A DNA stretch of 64,000 bases from positions 1-64,000 of the forward strand of contig NZ_BPQP01000016.1 in the NCBI RefSeq assembly GCF_022179305.1, written 5' to 3'. Source of the stretch: Methylobacterium iners (lineage in GTDB: Bacteria; Pseudomonadota; Alphaproteobacteria; Rhizobiales; Beijerinckiaceae). Each line of letters begins with the position of its first letter. The stretch's first letter is position 1. Below are positions 1 to 12,271 of this stretch, piece after piece. The notes under the pieces are model-generated. The model made no database searches. It saw nothing but the letters and a program-made list of their open reading frames with translations, and was not told the DNA's origin. Position numbers and translations under genes: made by a program.

Positions 1-529
1 CATCCTGGCGCTGGTCAAGACCGCCCAGGATGCCGGTACGCCGGTGCGGCTCGTCGAGACGGTGGTGGCGGTCAACGAGAGCCGCAAGCGCGCCATGGCC
101 CGCAAGGTGATCCAGGCCTGCGGCGGGTCGGTCCGAGGTAAGACGATCGCGATCCTCGGCCTCACCTTCAAGCCGAACACCGACGACATGCGCGACGCGC
201 CCTCGCTCGCCATCATCGCGGGGCTGCAGGACGGGGGCGCGCGCATCCGCGCCTACGATCCGGAGGGCATGGATCAGGCCAGGCCGCTCCTGCCCGACAT
301 CACGTACGCCGAGGATGCCTATGCCTGTGCGGAGGGCGCGGACGCGCTCGTCATCGTGACCGAGTGGAACGCCTTCCGGGCGCTCGATCTCGCCCGGCTC
401 GGCGCGGTGATGGCAAGCCGCATCCTGGTCGACCTGCGCAACGTCTACCGGCCCGAGACCGTCACGCGGCACGGCTTCCACTATGTCGGGATCGGCGTGC
501 AGGGCCTGACCGAGCCCGGTGCCGGCTGA
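1..529 (+). CDS. UDP-glucose 6-dehydrogenase, C-terminal part (cut by window edge)
   Basis: The reading frame is already open at the first bases and ends in TGA, so only about the last 175 residues are present. UDP-glucose dehydrogenase oxidises UDP-glucose to UDP-glucuronate with two NAD+, supplying exopolysaccharide and lipid sugars in the cytoplasm. Visible hallmarks are the VNESRK stretch of the central dimerisation helix and the C-terminal Rossmann domain opening GKTIAILGLTFKPNTDDMRDAPS, with the conserved K and the DDMRD segment. The closing part has the usual VDLRNVYRP segment. The N-terminal NAD domain and the catalytic Cys lie outside the window. A GDP-mannose dehydrogenase is the nearest alternative but fits less well. 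Confidence 0.93.
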   Translation, partial: ILALVKTAQDAGTPVRLVETVVAVNESRKRAMARKVIQACGGSVRGKTIAILGLTFKPNTDDMRDAPSLAIIAGLQDGGARIRAYDPEGMDQARPLLPDITYAEDAYACAEGADALVIVTEWNAFRALDLARLGAVMASRILVDLRNVYRPETVTRHGFHYVGIGVQGLTEPGAG

Positions 530-559
530 GCGCCGGCCACGGCACCCGGGCTTGGCGGA

Positions 560-1105
560 TCAGCCACCGGACGAGCCGGGCCCGAGGACGGCGCCGAGAT
601 AGATCTCCGCGACCTCGCAGAATGGAACGCCCTCGGCGCTCGACAGAACGGCATCGATCGCCAGTAGGGCTTCGTCCGGCCCCGGTAGAGTCCCGTCCTC
701 AGGCCGAAGCGCGCGGAAGGAGAGGTTGCGTCGCGTCGGCGCGAGGGCGTGCACCACATGCCCGAAGGGCGCGTCGGTCTGCGCCAGGACCGCGTTCATC
801 GCGGGCGTCAGCCGGGAAGGCACGTACCAGTTCTCGGCCTCGGAGAGGACGAGGCCGCCGAAGGTGAGGCGCACGCGCCGGTAGCCGATGGCCTCCTCCG
901 GGCCGACGTCGAGACGGTCGCGCTGGATGGTCGTGGCGGCCCTTTCCGGGCCGGGGACGGGACGAGCGCGAATCGGAGGGCTGCCAGCAAAACCCCGCTC
1001 GAGGCACCAGGCTTCCAGCACGGCGGTGGCGGAATGGCCGCTCAGGAGCCGCTCCGTCAGGACCTCGATCGCGTCCGTCGCAAACCCATCGGCCGGCGGA
1101 CGCAT
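560..1105 (-). CDS. UbiC-like (chorismate lyase fold) hypothetical protein
   Basis: This is a 181-residue protein if started at the third in-frame methionine; an upstream start at 1162 would give 200 residues. The middle part carries YRRVRLTFGG, then SEAENWYVP and RLTPAMN, a pattern I associate with chorismate pyruvate-lyase-like proteins of Rhizobiales. It has no signal peptide or membrane segment. True chorismate lyase makes 4-hydroxybenzoate for ubiquinone, but the catalytic residues of UbiC cannot be confirmed by eye, so the function is only suggested. It lies directly downstream of tRNA-Ala on the same strand and converges on the UDP-glucose dehydrogenase gene. Confidence 0.6.
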   Translation of the reverse strand: MRPPADGFATDAIEVLTERLLSGHSATAVLEAWCLERGFAGSPPIRARPVPGPERAATTIQRDRLDVGPEEAIGYRRVRLTFGGLVLSEAENWYVPSRLTPAMNAVLAQTDAPFGHVVHALAPTRRNLSFRALRPEDGTLPGPDEALLAIDAVLSSAEGVPFCEVAEIYLGAVLGPGSSGG

Positions 1106-1204
1106 CGTGCTCGGCCCTCGCGTCATCGGAGCAGGTGGCGATCGCGGCAAGACGCCCCCCAAGGATGGCGCCGGGAGTGCCGGATCAGGATCGAAGGAGG
1201 AGAA

Positions 1205-1280
1205 TGGTGGAGCCTAACGGGATCGAACCGATGACCTCTTCCATGCCATGGAAGCGCTCTCCCAGCTGAGCTAAGGCCCC
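1205..1280 (-). tRNA. tRNA-Ala (anticodon GGC), CCA encoded
   Basis: On the minus strand the 76 bases fold as a full cloverleaf. The acceptor stem is GGGGCCT with AGGCTCC and includes the G3:U70 pair that identifies tRNA-Ala. The D arm is GCTC/GAGC. The anticodon stem-loop is CTTCC-ATGGCAT-GGAAG, which gives anticodon GGC. The T loop is TTCGATC, the discriminator is A73, and CCA is genomically encoded. One oddity is a T50:T64 mismatch in the T stem (ATCGG against CCGTT), where a pair is expected. Confidence 0.96.
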
Positions 1281-1440
1281 ACATTCTCATACCGCGGCGA
1301 AAGATGCCTACGGTCTTCGTCTTCGCCGTCCACCGCGAGGATGCCCGGCGGAGGCGGTTCTATATGCGCGGCCACGGCCGGACTCAACCCCCCGGCGCCG
1401 ACGGCGGCCCGTTTTTTTGCCGCCGAAGCGGTGGCCGGGC

Positions 1441-1833
1441 TCAGGTCTCCTCGTCGTTCTCGATGTCGCCGTCGATGAGGTCGGCCACGTCGTCGTCGCC
1501 GGTGTCCTCCTCTTCGAGGAAGGTGTCGTCGGCATCGCTCGAATCCGCATCGGCATCGTCGGCCACGGGATCGGCATCGTCCTCGGCTGCCTCGACCTCG
1601 TCGAGGGAGACGATCTCGGGGCCGCCCTTCTCGAGGTCGGCATCGTCCTCGTCATCGGCGGGAGCCGCGGCGGCGCGCGCGGCGAGCGCAGGGGCGGCGA
1701 CGCGGCCCGAAGCGGCAACCGCCTGGTAGATCGTGCCGCATTTCGGGCAGGTCGCCGGGTCGCGATCGAGGTCGTAGAACTTCGCGCCGCAGCTCATGCA
1801 TTGACGCTTCATGCCGAGTTCCGGTCTGGCCAC
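1441..1833 (-). CDS. FYDLN acid domain protein (TIGR02300 family)
   Basis: This is a small protein of about 130 residues. The N-terminus has a zinc-ribbon-like CxxC pair (CMSC, then CPKC) around the FYDL motif that names the family. The rest is an Ala-rich linker and a strongly acidic Asp/Glu tail. I chose the GTG start at 1833 because it gives the family-typical beginning VARPELG before KRQC; an ATG at 1812 would give 123 residues and lose that segment. The molecular function of the family is unknown. It sits upstream of aroA in the opposite orientation, a neighbourhood common in Rhizobiales. Confidence 0.85.
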   Translation of the reverse strand: MARPELGMKRQCMSCGAKFYDLDRDPATCPKCGTIYQAVAASGRVAAPALAARAAAAPADDEDDADLEKGGPEIVSLDEVEAAEDDADPVADDADADSSDADDTFLEEEDTGDDDVADLIDGDIENDEET

Positions 1834-2055
1834 GGGCGAAAACCTTTGCGCTGCGATCTTTGTCAGGGGAGGCGCCCCGTTAGTCGGGCCGCGCCCTCCT
1901 GTCAAATACCGGAAATGCCCGGCACGGAACGGGTTTTGCGGGCCGGTCCGCGCTGGCGTCGCCCTCCTCGGATGACGGCGCGCCGCCTGCGTGATAACCG
2001 GCGCCCAGCCCATCGGCCGACCCGTCCGCACACGCGGGCCTGAGGACGGCCCTGA

Positions 2056-3423
<1,368 letters not shown>

Positions 3424-3429
3424 AGGAAC

Positions 3430-4062
3430 ATGCCGATGGTCATCGCGATCGACGGGCCGGCGGCCTCCGGCAAGGGCACCCTGGCGCGGCGCCTGGCGGC
3501 GCATTACGGCCTGCCCCATCTCGACACCGGCCTGCTCTACCGGGCGGTGGCGCTCACCGTGCTCGATGCCGGCTACGACCTCGACGATTCCGCGGCCGCG
3601 ACCCGCGCCGCCTCGAGCCTGATCGCCGACCGTCTCGCCGACCCGCGCCTGCGCGACCGGGCGATGGGCGAGGCGGCCTCCCGCATCTCCTCCGTGCCGG
3701 CCGTGCGCGCCGCGCTGCTCGCCTGGCAGCAGCGCTTCGCCGGAACCGCGACGGGCGCCGTCCTCGACGGCCGCGACATCGGCACCGTGGTCTGCCCCGA
3801 TGCGCGGGTGAAGCTGTTCATCACGGCCGCGCCCGAGGAGCGGGCCCGGCGGCGGCACCTCGAACTGATGCGCCGCGGCGAGAACACGACGCTCGCCGCG
3901 ATTCTCGACGACATCCTCGCCCGCGACGCGAGGGATTCCGGCCGCAGCACGGCGCCGCTGCGCGCCGCCGAGGACGCCGTGGTGCTCGACACGACCGAGC
4001 TCGACGCCGACGAGGCCTTCGAGGCCGCCCGCGCCGTGGTGGACCGGCTACGCTCGCACTGA
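3430..4062 (+). CDS. cmk: Cytidylate kinase
   Basis: This 210-residue cytoplasmic kinase phosphorylates CMP and dCMP to the diphosphates. The P-loop GPAASGKGT is at residues 9-17, followed by DTGLLYR of the CMP-binding region. The GRDIGTVV segment and the RRHLEL lid arginines sit further on. Length matches the family. It is tightly coupled behind aroA, a classical alphaproteobacterial arrangement. The rpsA gene that often follows cmk is not here; a convergent exonuclease gene comes next. Confidence 0.96.
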   Translation: MPMVIAIDGPAASGKGTLARRLAAHYGLPHLDTGLLYRAVALTVLDAGYDLDDSAAATRAASSLIADRLADPRLRDRAMGEAASRISSVPAVRAALLAWQQRFAGTATGAVLDGRDIGTVVCPDARVKLFITAAPEERARRRHLELMRRGENTTLAAILDDILARDARDSGRSTAPLRAAEDAVVLDTTELDADEAFEAARAVVDRLRSH

Positions 4063-4080
4063 GCGGACCGTCGTGCGCAT

Positions 4081-4102
4081 CCCCTCGCCCCACCGAGAGG
4101 GG
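4081..4102. terminator. Possible weak hairpin between cmk and the exonuclease gene
   Basis: A short inverted repeat (CCCCTC and GAGGGG, loop of about ten bases) lies between two convergent genes. There is no T-tract on either strand. It may be a bidirectional terminator or a remnant of a larger palindromic repeat of the C/G-rich type seen at 54856. The assignment is weak. Confidence 0.25.
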
Positions 4103-4148
4103 AGGGGAAGCAAGCGCACTCGACCGAGCGATCCCATCGCAAAAGCTC

Positions 4149-7225
<3,077 letters not shown>

Positions 7226-7387
7226 TCATACAGCATCCGGGCCCGCCTGATCAGCGCCCGGGTGCGGCGGTACACCGCTTGCTCGTAACCGAACGCCGCA
7301 TCCCGCGAAGGTGAAGGATCGGACGGGCTTGCCCCTCGTTCTGCCCCAAACCCGCCGCCCTATATGCGGCCTGAACCGACTGACGAC

Positions 7388-8275
7388 ATGCCCCCTGCCC
7401 TCGCCTTTCCCTGGCGCGACCGCGCCGGCCGCTTCTCGGCCCTGAAGCTCGCGACCTTCGTGCTCGCGCTGGCGCCGGGCCTTTGGCTCGCGGGCGCCTA
7501 CGCCCTCGACGCGCTGGGCGCCAAGCCGATCACCGCCCTCACCCACGGCACCGGCGACTGGGCGATCCGCTTCCTGCTGCTCTCGCTCGCCGTCACGCCC
7601 CTGCGGCGGATCGGAAACTGGCCCCGGCTCATCCTTGTGCGGCGCATGCTCGGACTGACGGTGCTCGCCTACGCGCTCGCCCACCTCGCCCTCTACGTGG
7701 TGGACCAGAACTTCATCCTGTCCAAGGTGGTGAGCGAGATCGCCCTGCGGATCTACCTGACGATCGGTTTCGTCGCGCTGCTCGGCCTCGTCGTGCTCGG
7801 GCTCACCTCGACGGACGCGGCCATCCGCCGGATGGGGCCGGCCTGGAACCGGCTGCACATGCTCGTCTACGGCATCGCGGTGCTGGGGATGATTCACTAC
7901 TTCCTCCAGACCAAGATCGACGTCTCGATGCCGGTGTTCTGGACCGGGCTGCTCCTCCTCCTGCTGGGCTGGCGCGCGATGCAGCGCTTCGGGATTGCGA
8001 CGAAACCGCTGACGCTCCTCGGGCTCGCCGTCGCTACGGCGGTCCTGACGGCGCTTCTCGAGGCGGCGTGGTACGGAGTGAAGAGCGGCGTTCCGGCCGC
8101 CGCCGTGCTCGGAGCCAACCTCGAATTCGCCTACAGCATCCGGCCGGCCTGGTGGGTGCTCGCCTGCGGCCTCGCCCTGCCCGTGGTGAATCTGCTGCGG
8201 CCCATGCCGGCGCGGCGGAACCCGGAGCCGCGCCCGGCCGTCCGGCCCGCGCAACCCGCCCTCGCCGCGGAATAG
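7388..8275 (+). CDS. msrQ: MsrQ, haem-binding membrane subunit of methionine sulfoxide reductase
   Basis: This inner-membrane protein of about 295 residues (YedZ family, ferric-reductase-like transmembrane domain) passes electrons to the periplasmic molybdoenzyme MsrP, which repairs oxidised methionines. Visible features are the GDWAIRFLLLSLAVTPLRR segment, the YALAHLALYVV helix with a haem-ligand histidine, and RLHMLVYGIAVLGMIHY with further histidines. It has about six membrane helices. The C-terminal part extends the usual domain by two hydrophobic segments. An ATG at 7364 is also possible. No msrP gene is adjacent, which is unusual since the two are normally an operon. Confidence 0.9.
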   Translation: MPPALAFPWRDRAGRFSALKLATFVLALAPGLWLAGAYALDALGAKPITALTHGTGDWAIRFLLLSLAVTPLRRIGNWPRLILVRRMLGLTVLAYALAHLALYVVDQNFILSKVVSEIALRIYLTIGFVALLGLVVLGLTSTDAAIRRMGPAWNRLHMLVYGIAVLGMIHYFLQTKIDVSMPVFWTGLLLLLLGWRAMQRFGIATKPLTLLGLAVATAVLTALLEAAWYGVKSGVPAAAVLGANLEFAYSIRPAWWVLACGLALPVVNLLRPMPARRNPEPRPAVRPAQPALAAE

Positions 8276-8347
8276 ACGCCCGCTTGCGGCCGGCCGCCGC
8301 CTCCCGCACAAGCCCGGCGGCAGGTTCCGCACCGGGAGGTTTCAGCG

Positions 8348-8665
8348 ATGGCCCGAATTCTTGTGCTGCCGACGGTCCTCATGGCGCTGGCGGCGCCCGC
8401 TCTCGGGGCCGAATGCACCCGCCCCGAGCCGCCCGCCGCCTCGCTTCGCCCCGCCAAGCCGCCCTTGCCGGCAAAGCCCCCCTGCCTCGACGCCAAGGAG
8501 GGCTGCCCGGGCTGGGAGGCCTACAGCTACAACGACGCGATCAAGGCCTACAACGCGCAGGCCCAGGCCTTCCGGCCGCTGGCGGAGGCCTACGTCAAGG
8601 CGCTGAACGCCTACGTGAAGGCGAGCGCGGATTACGCGCAATGCGAGGTGAAGGCGCTGCAGTAG
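8348..8665 (+). CDS. Small secreted cysteine-containing protein, unknown function
   Basis: The 105-residue product starts with a clear Sec signal peptide (hydrophobic residues 3-17, likely cut after ALGA). The mature part has Pro/Lys-rich repeats, four cysteines (near residues 22, 46, 53 and 99) able to form two disulfides, and a helical C-terminal half rich in Ala, Tyr and Lys. A purine-rich GGGAGG precedes the ATG at a good distance. I do not recognise the family. It stands alone between msrQ and a Uma2 gene. Confidence 0.75.
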   Translation: MARILVLPTVLMALAAPALGAECTRPEPPAASLRPAKPPLPAKPPCLDAKEGCPGWEAYSYNDAIKAYNAQAQAFRPLAEAYVKALNAYVKASADYAQCEVKALQ

Positions 8666-8714
8666 AGCGGCCTGGGACCTTCGCGCTCGCAGGCGCGCGT
8701 GGTACTCTCCGATC

Positions 8715-9269
8715 ATGAGCGTGCAGCCCAAAGCCCGCATGACCGTCGACGAGTTCCTGGCCTGGGCCGAGCACCAGCCCGGCCGTTACGAGCTCGTGAA
8801 TGGAGAGGTCTACGCTATGTCGCCGCAGCGCGCGCGGCATGCCCGAACCAAGTACGTCATCCAGGCAGCGTTGGAGAGGGCGATCCGCGAGCGCGGACTC
8901 CCCTGTCGGATGCTGCCCGATGGAATGACGGTGCGGGTCGACCGATCGACCGCCTACGAGCCGGACGCCCTCGTCTATTGCGGCAATCCCCTCGATGGAG
9001 AGGCGATCGAGGTGTCCGAGCCGGTGATCGTGGTCGAGGTCCTGTCCCCCAGCACAGGCAACGTCGATACCGGCGAGAAGCTCGCAGGCTATTTTCGCGT
9101 CGCCAGCGTCGTGCACTACCTCGTCGTCGACCCGAAGAACCACATGGTCATCCATCACCGACGCGGCGCGGAGGACCTGATCGAGACCCGCATCGTCTCC
9201 ATCGGTACACTCGATCTGTCGCCACCCGGCCTGAGCCTGTCGCTGGACGAGATCTTCGCCGATCTCTGA
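8715..9269 (+). CDS. Uma2 family (DUF820) putative restriction-like endonuclease
   Basis: This 184-residue protein has the Uma2/DUF820 pattern: MTVDEFLAWAE and YELVNGEV at the start, then EPDALVY, IVVEVLSPST and KLAGYF, which hold the Glu/Asp-Lys residues of a PD-(D/E)XK nuclease core. The family is abundant in cyanobacteria and scattered in alphaproteobacteria. The cellular function is not established. A short gap separates it from the following kinase gene on the same strand. Confidence 0.88.
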   Translation: MSVQPKARMTVDEFLAWAEHQPGRYELVNGEVYAMSPQRARHARTKYVIQAALERAIRERGLPCRMLPDGMTVRVDRSTAYEPDALVYCGNPLDGEAIEVSEPVIVVEVLSPSTGNVDTGEKLAGYFRVASVVHYLVVDPKNHMVIHHRRGAEDLIETRIVSIGTLDLSPPGLSLSLDEIFADL

Positions 9270-9339
9270 ACGGACCTCCCGCTTGACCCTTGCCTGGGCC
9301 GATGCGACAGGCCCGGCACCATCCAGCGCCGGAGCCCGC

Positions 9340-10353
9340 ATGTCCGCACCCCTCGATCTGCTCGTCCTGGGCAACGCCATCGTCGACGTCATCGCCCGGA
9401 CCGACGAGGCCTTCCTCGCCGCGCAGGGGGTGCCCAAGGGCGCGATGCAGCTCATCGACGAGGCCCGCGCGGAGGAGCTGTTTTCCGCGATGGGACCGGC
9501 GACCATCATCTCGGGCGGCTCCGGCGCCAACACCGCCGTGGGCGCGGCCTCGCTCGGCACGAAGACCGGCTTCATCGGCAAGGTCCGGGACGACGAGCTC
9601 GGCGGCCTCTTCGCCCACGACCTTGCGGCGACTGGCGTCGCCTTCTCGGTTCCCGCCGCCACGGACGGCCCGGCGACCGCCCGCTGCTTCGTGCTGGTGA
9701 CGCCGGACGGCGAGCGGACCATGAACACCTATCTCGGCGCCTGCCAGGGCCTCTCCCCGGCCGACGTGGACGAGGCGACCGTGGCGAGCGCCCGCGTCGT
9801 CTACCTCGAGGGTTATCTCTGGGACCCGCCCGCCGCCAAGGACGCCTTCCGCGAAGCGGTCGGCATCGCGCATGGGGCCGGCCACGCCGTGGCCCTAACG
9901 CTCTCCGACGCCTTCTGCGTCGGGCGCTACCGGGACGAGTTCCTGGGGCTCCTGCGCGACGGCAGCATCGACATCCTGTTCGCCAATATCGGCGAGCTGC
10001 AGAGTCTCTACGAGACGAACGATCCGGAGGCCGCCCTCAAGGCCCTGCGCGACGAGCGCAACGCCCGCGGCCTGCACCTGCTCGGCATCGTCACCCGCTC
10101 CGCGGACGGCGCCATGGTGGTGAAGGGGGGCGAGATCCGCGCCGTCCCGGCCTCACCGGTCCAGGAGGTGGTGGACACCACCGGCGCGGGCGACCTCTTC
10201 GCGGCGGGCTTCCTCGCCGGTCACGCGCGGGGCCTCGACTACGTGGCGAGCGCGCGACTCGGCGCCCTGGCGGCGGCGGAGGTGATCGGCCATATCGGCG
10301 CCCGCCCACAGGCGGATCTCGTTGCGCTCGCCAAGGCGCAGAAGATCCTGTGA
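9340..10353 (+). CDS. PfkB-family sugar kinase, adenosine kinase-like
   Basis: The 337-residue protein begins LDLLVLGNAIVDVIA, typical of PfkB kinases. It has the family signature GGSGANTAVGAASLG near the N-terminus and the catalytic DTTGAGDLFAAGFLAG motif near residue 285, with the general-base aspartate. It is most like the adenosine kinases of Rhizobiales, which make AMP from adenosine. The ATG at 9340 fits the domain start; a TTG at 9283 would add 19 unrelated residues. Substrate assignment is inferred from overall resemblance only. Confidence 0.88.
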   Translation: MSAPLDLLVLGNAIVDVIARTDEAFLAAQGVPKGAMQLIDEARAEELFSAMGPATIISGGSGANTAVGAASLGTKTGFIGKVRDDELGGLFAHDLAATGVAFSVPAATDGPATARCFVLVTPDGERTMNTYLGACQGLSPADVDEATVASARVVYLEGYLWDPPAAKDAFREAVGIAHGAGHAVALTLSDAFCVGRYRDEFLGLLRDGSIDILFANIGELQSLYETNDPEAALKALRDERNARGLHLLGIVTRSADGAMVVKGGEIRAVPASPVQEVVDTTGAGDLFAAGFLAGHARGLDYVASARLGALAAAEVIGHIGARPQADLVALAKAQKIL

Positions 10354-10390
10354 CGTCGATTCGGGCCTGAGGCTTCGAACTTCCATTCCG

Positions 10391-10558
10391 CCCTTCCCCG
10401 GACGGGTGGAGCGAAGCGGACCCCGATCCGGGGCCCAGCACGAGAAGCCGCGAAGCGTCCGAACCCTGCGCCTTCAGCCATGAGCCGCTGACGCGGCACT
10501 CATTCGCCGGATCCTGGATCACCCTTCGCTGACGCCCCAGGCGTCCGGGAAAGGACAG
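10391..10558. repeat. Imperfect palindromic intergenic repeat
   Basis: The two ends resemble each other as an imperfect inverted repeat: CCCTTCCCCGGACG...ATCCGGGG on the left, and the reverse complement of GGATCCTGGATCACCC...CGTCCGGGAAAGG on the right. The pattern of CCGGACG, GCGAAG and GATCC blocks is like dispersed palindromes of methylobacterial and other Rhizobiales intergenic spaces. It lies between the convergent kinase and timA genes, where it may also help end transcription. No coding potential is apparent. Confidence 0.5.
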
Positions 10559-10589
10559 AACGACCAAACGAAGATCGGACCAGCGTCCC

Positions 10590-11309
10590 TCAGGCGCCCG
10601 CCTCGGTCGCCACGAGCTGCCAGTTCGGGTCACGGGTGCCGAGCGTGCGGGCGAAAGTCCAGACGTCGGGGACCTCGACCACGGCCTCGGCGCTGCCGTC
10701 GATGACCGCGCCGTCGCTGTTGCGGGTGGCCGTGATCAGGTTCGAGAGGAAGCGCACGGTGATCTGGGCGACGCGATTCTTCACGTCCACCGCGACGATC
10801 TCAGCCTTATCGAGGGAGACGAAGGTGGTCTCGACGGTCTCCCGCCGGCCCTCCCGCTCGGTGATCTCGCGCTCGAAGCCCTCGCAAACCTCCCGCGAGA
10901 GGAGCGCGCGAAGGGTCTTGCGGTCGCCCTTGGCGAAGGCGATCACGATGGCCTCGTAGGCGCTCTTGGCGCCCTCGATGAATTCGCGCGGATCGAAGCT
11001 CGGCTCGACCTCGATCACGGATTCGAGACCGCGGGCGACGGGCGAGCCGGGCTCGGCGATGCCGCGCCAGTCGCGGGCGGCCGGTCCCGCCGCGGACGCC
11101 TGTGGCGCCACGCGATCGGCGCCGGGCAGGCGCACGACGTTGTCGCCCTCCTTGCGGGAGGCCGTCGGCTCGGTGCGGCTGCGATCCACCGGCTTGAAGG
11201 GCGACCGTTCCGCGCCGGTCTTCTGGCCCAGGACCGAGCGCAGGCGCCAGATCACGAACACCGCGAGCGCGAGGAAGATCAGGGTCGTAACGTCGAAACT
11301 GTCCTGCAT
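10590..11309 (-). CDS. timA: Tim44/TimA family membrane-anchored adaptor protein
   Basis: This 239-residue protein has one N-terminal membrane helix (FDVTTLIFLALAVFVIWRL), a charged linker of about 90 residues, and a C-terminal Tim44-like domain starting near FDPREFIEGAKSAYEAIV and ending in the DVWTFAR...WQLVAT strand. It is related to the mitochondrial import-motor subunit; bacterial TimA is thought to have a role at the inner membrane, but its partners are unclear. The ATG at 11309 directly follows a GTG codon. It is divergent from secB, as is usual in Rhizobiales. Confidence 0.88.
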   Translation of the reverse strand: MQDSFDVTTLIFLALAVFVIWRLRSVLGQKTGAERSPFKPVDRSRTEPTASRKEGDNVVRLPGADRVAPQASAAGPAARDWRGIAEPGSPVARGLESVIEVEPSFDPREFIEGAKSAYEAIVIAFAKGDRKTLRALLSREVCEGFEREITEREGRRETVETTFVSLDKAEIVAVDVKNRVAQITVRFLSNLITATRNSDGAVIDGSAEAVVEVPDVWTFARTLGTRDPNWQLVATEAGA

Positions 11310-11647
11310 CACCGATCCGATCGTGGCCGTCGCACGCTCAACGCTTGTTCGAGAGGAGGTTCGCCCCTCGCACCGGCGCCCTTTAGCCTAGAGCCGCGCA
11401 AGGATCGAGCCGGAGAATCGTGAGGGGACCCGCGATCCGTCCGGCATATGGGGCGTGGTGGCGACGGTATCCAGGCAAGCCTCCGCGGGCGCGAAACGCA
11501 AGGGGCACGGCGTCGATTGGCGTGCGGCGCGGCGCTTGTTCGCACCGGGCGAGCATGATAGCGCGCTCATCCATCGGCTCCGGCCCGCGGCGAGTTCATG
11601 CCGCCCCCGAGCGCAGACGCGCATTTCTCCAGAGAGGACGACCCGTC
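11310..11647. other. timA-secB intergenic region
   Basis: This 338-base divergent spacer has no convincing reading frame. It must hold the promoters for timA and secB. I see no obvious operator palindrome. A purine-rich AGAGAGGAC just before 11648 serves as the secB ribosome binding site. The fxsA gene that often neighbours secB in this clade is absent. Confidence 0.6.
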
Positions 11648-12163
11648 ATGGCCGACACCCCGGCACCGAACGGCAACGGCGGCGGCGCCGCGCAGGGCGA
11701 GGACCAGGTCCCGTCGATCAACGCGCTGGCGCAATATGCCAAGGACCTCTCCTTCGAGAACCCGAACGCCCCGCGCTCCCTGCAGCCGCAGGAAGGCGGT
11801 CCGCAGATCAACATCCAGGTCAACGTCAACGCCAAGCAGCTGGCGGAGGTCGATTTCGAGGTCGAGCTGACCCTCGAGGGCGATGCCAAGATCGCCGGCG
11901 AGGTCCTGTTCGCGTTCGAGCTGCACTATGCGGGCATCTTCCGGATGCGCAACATCCCGGCCGACCAGCTCCACCCGGCCGTGATGATCGAGTGCCCGCG
12001 CCTGCTCTTCCCCTTCGCCCGCCAGATCGTGGCCGAGGCGGTGCGCAACGGCGGCTTCCCGCCCCTCTACATCGACCCGATCGATTTCGTCGGCCTCTAC
12101 CGTCAGAAGGCGATGGAAGCCCAGGCCGCCGGCGAGGGTACGGGCGCTCCGCTGGCGTCCTGA
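11648..12163 (+). CDS. secB: Protein-export chaperone SecB
   Basis: This 171-residue chaperone keeps secretory precursors unfolded and hands them to SecA, whose gene is also in this window at 18.2-21.1 kb. Features seen: a Gly/Asn-rich, family-variable N-terminus, the [13 protein letters not shown] segment of the peptide-binding groove, INIQVNVNA beta strand, and the conserved [13 protein letters not shown] and DFVGLY segments near the C-terminus. The ATG at 11648 has a good ribosome binding site; an upstream in-frame ATG at 11420 would add 76 residues without SecB character. Confidence 0.97.
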   Translation: MADTPAPNGNGGGAAQGEDQVPSINALAQYAKDLSFENPNAPRSLQPQEGGPQINIQVNVNAKQLAEVDFEVELTLEGDAKIAGEVLFAFELHYAGIFRMRNIPADQLHPAVMIECPRLLFPFARQIVAEAVRNGGFPPLYIDPIDFVGLYRQKAMEAQAAGEGTGAPLAS

Positions 12164-12271
12164 GCCGCCTCGACGCGGCCTGCGGGAGGCGCTCGGCGCG
12201 GCGGGGTTCCCTCCGTCCCGAGGGCTGCTCTGGGCCGTGACCAGGATTGATGCCGGGCTTACGCTGCCCTC

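Noticed and set aside
1396-1440. Hairpin with a run of seven T on the plus strand downstream of the FYDLN gene
   Set aside because: The run lies before the stem on the plus strand and reads as A after the stem for the minus-strand gene, so it is not an intrinsic terminator for either direction.
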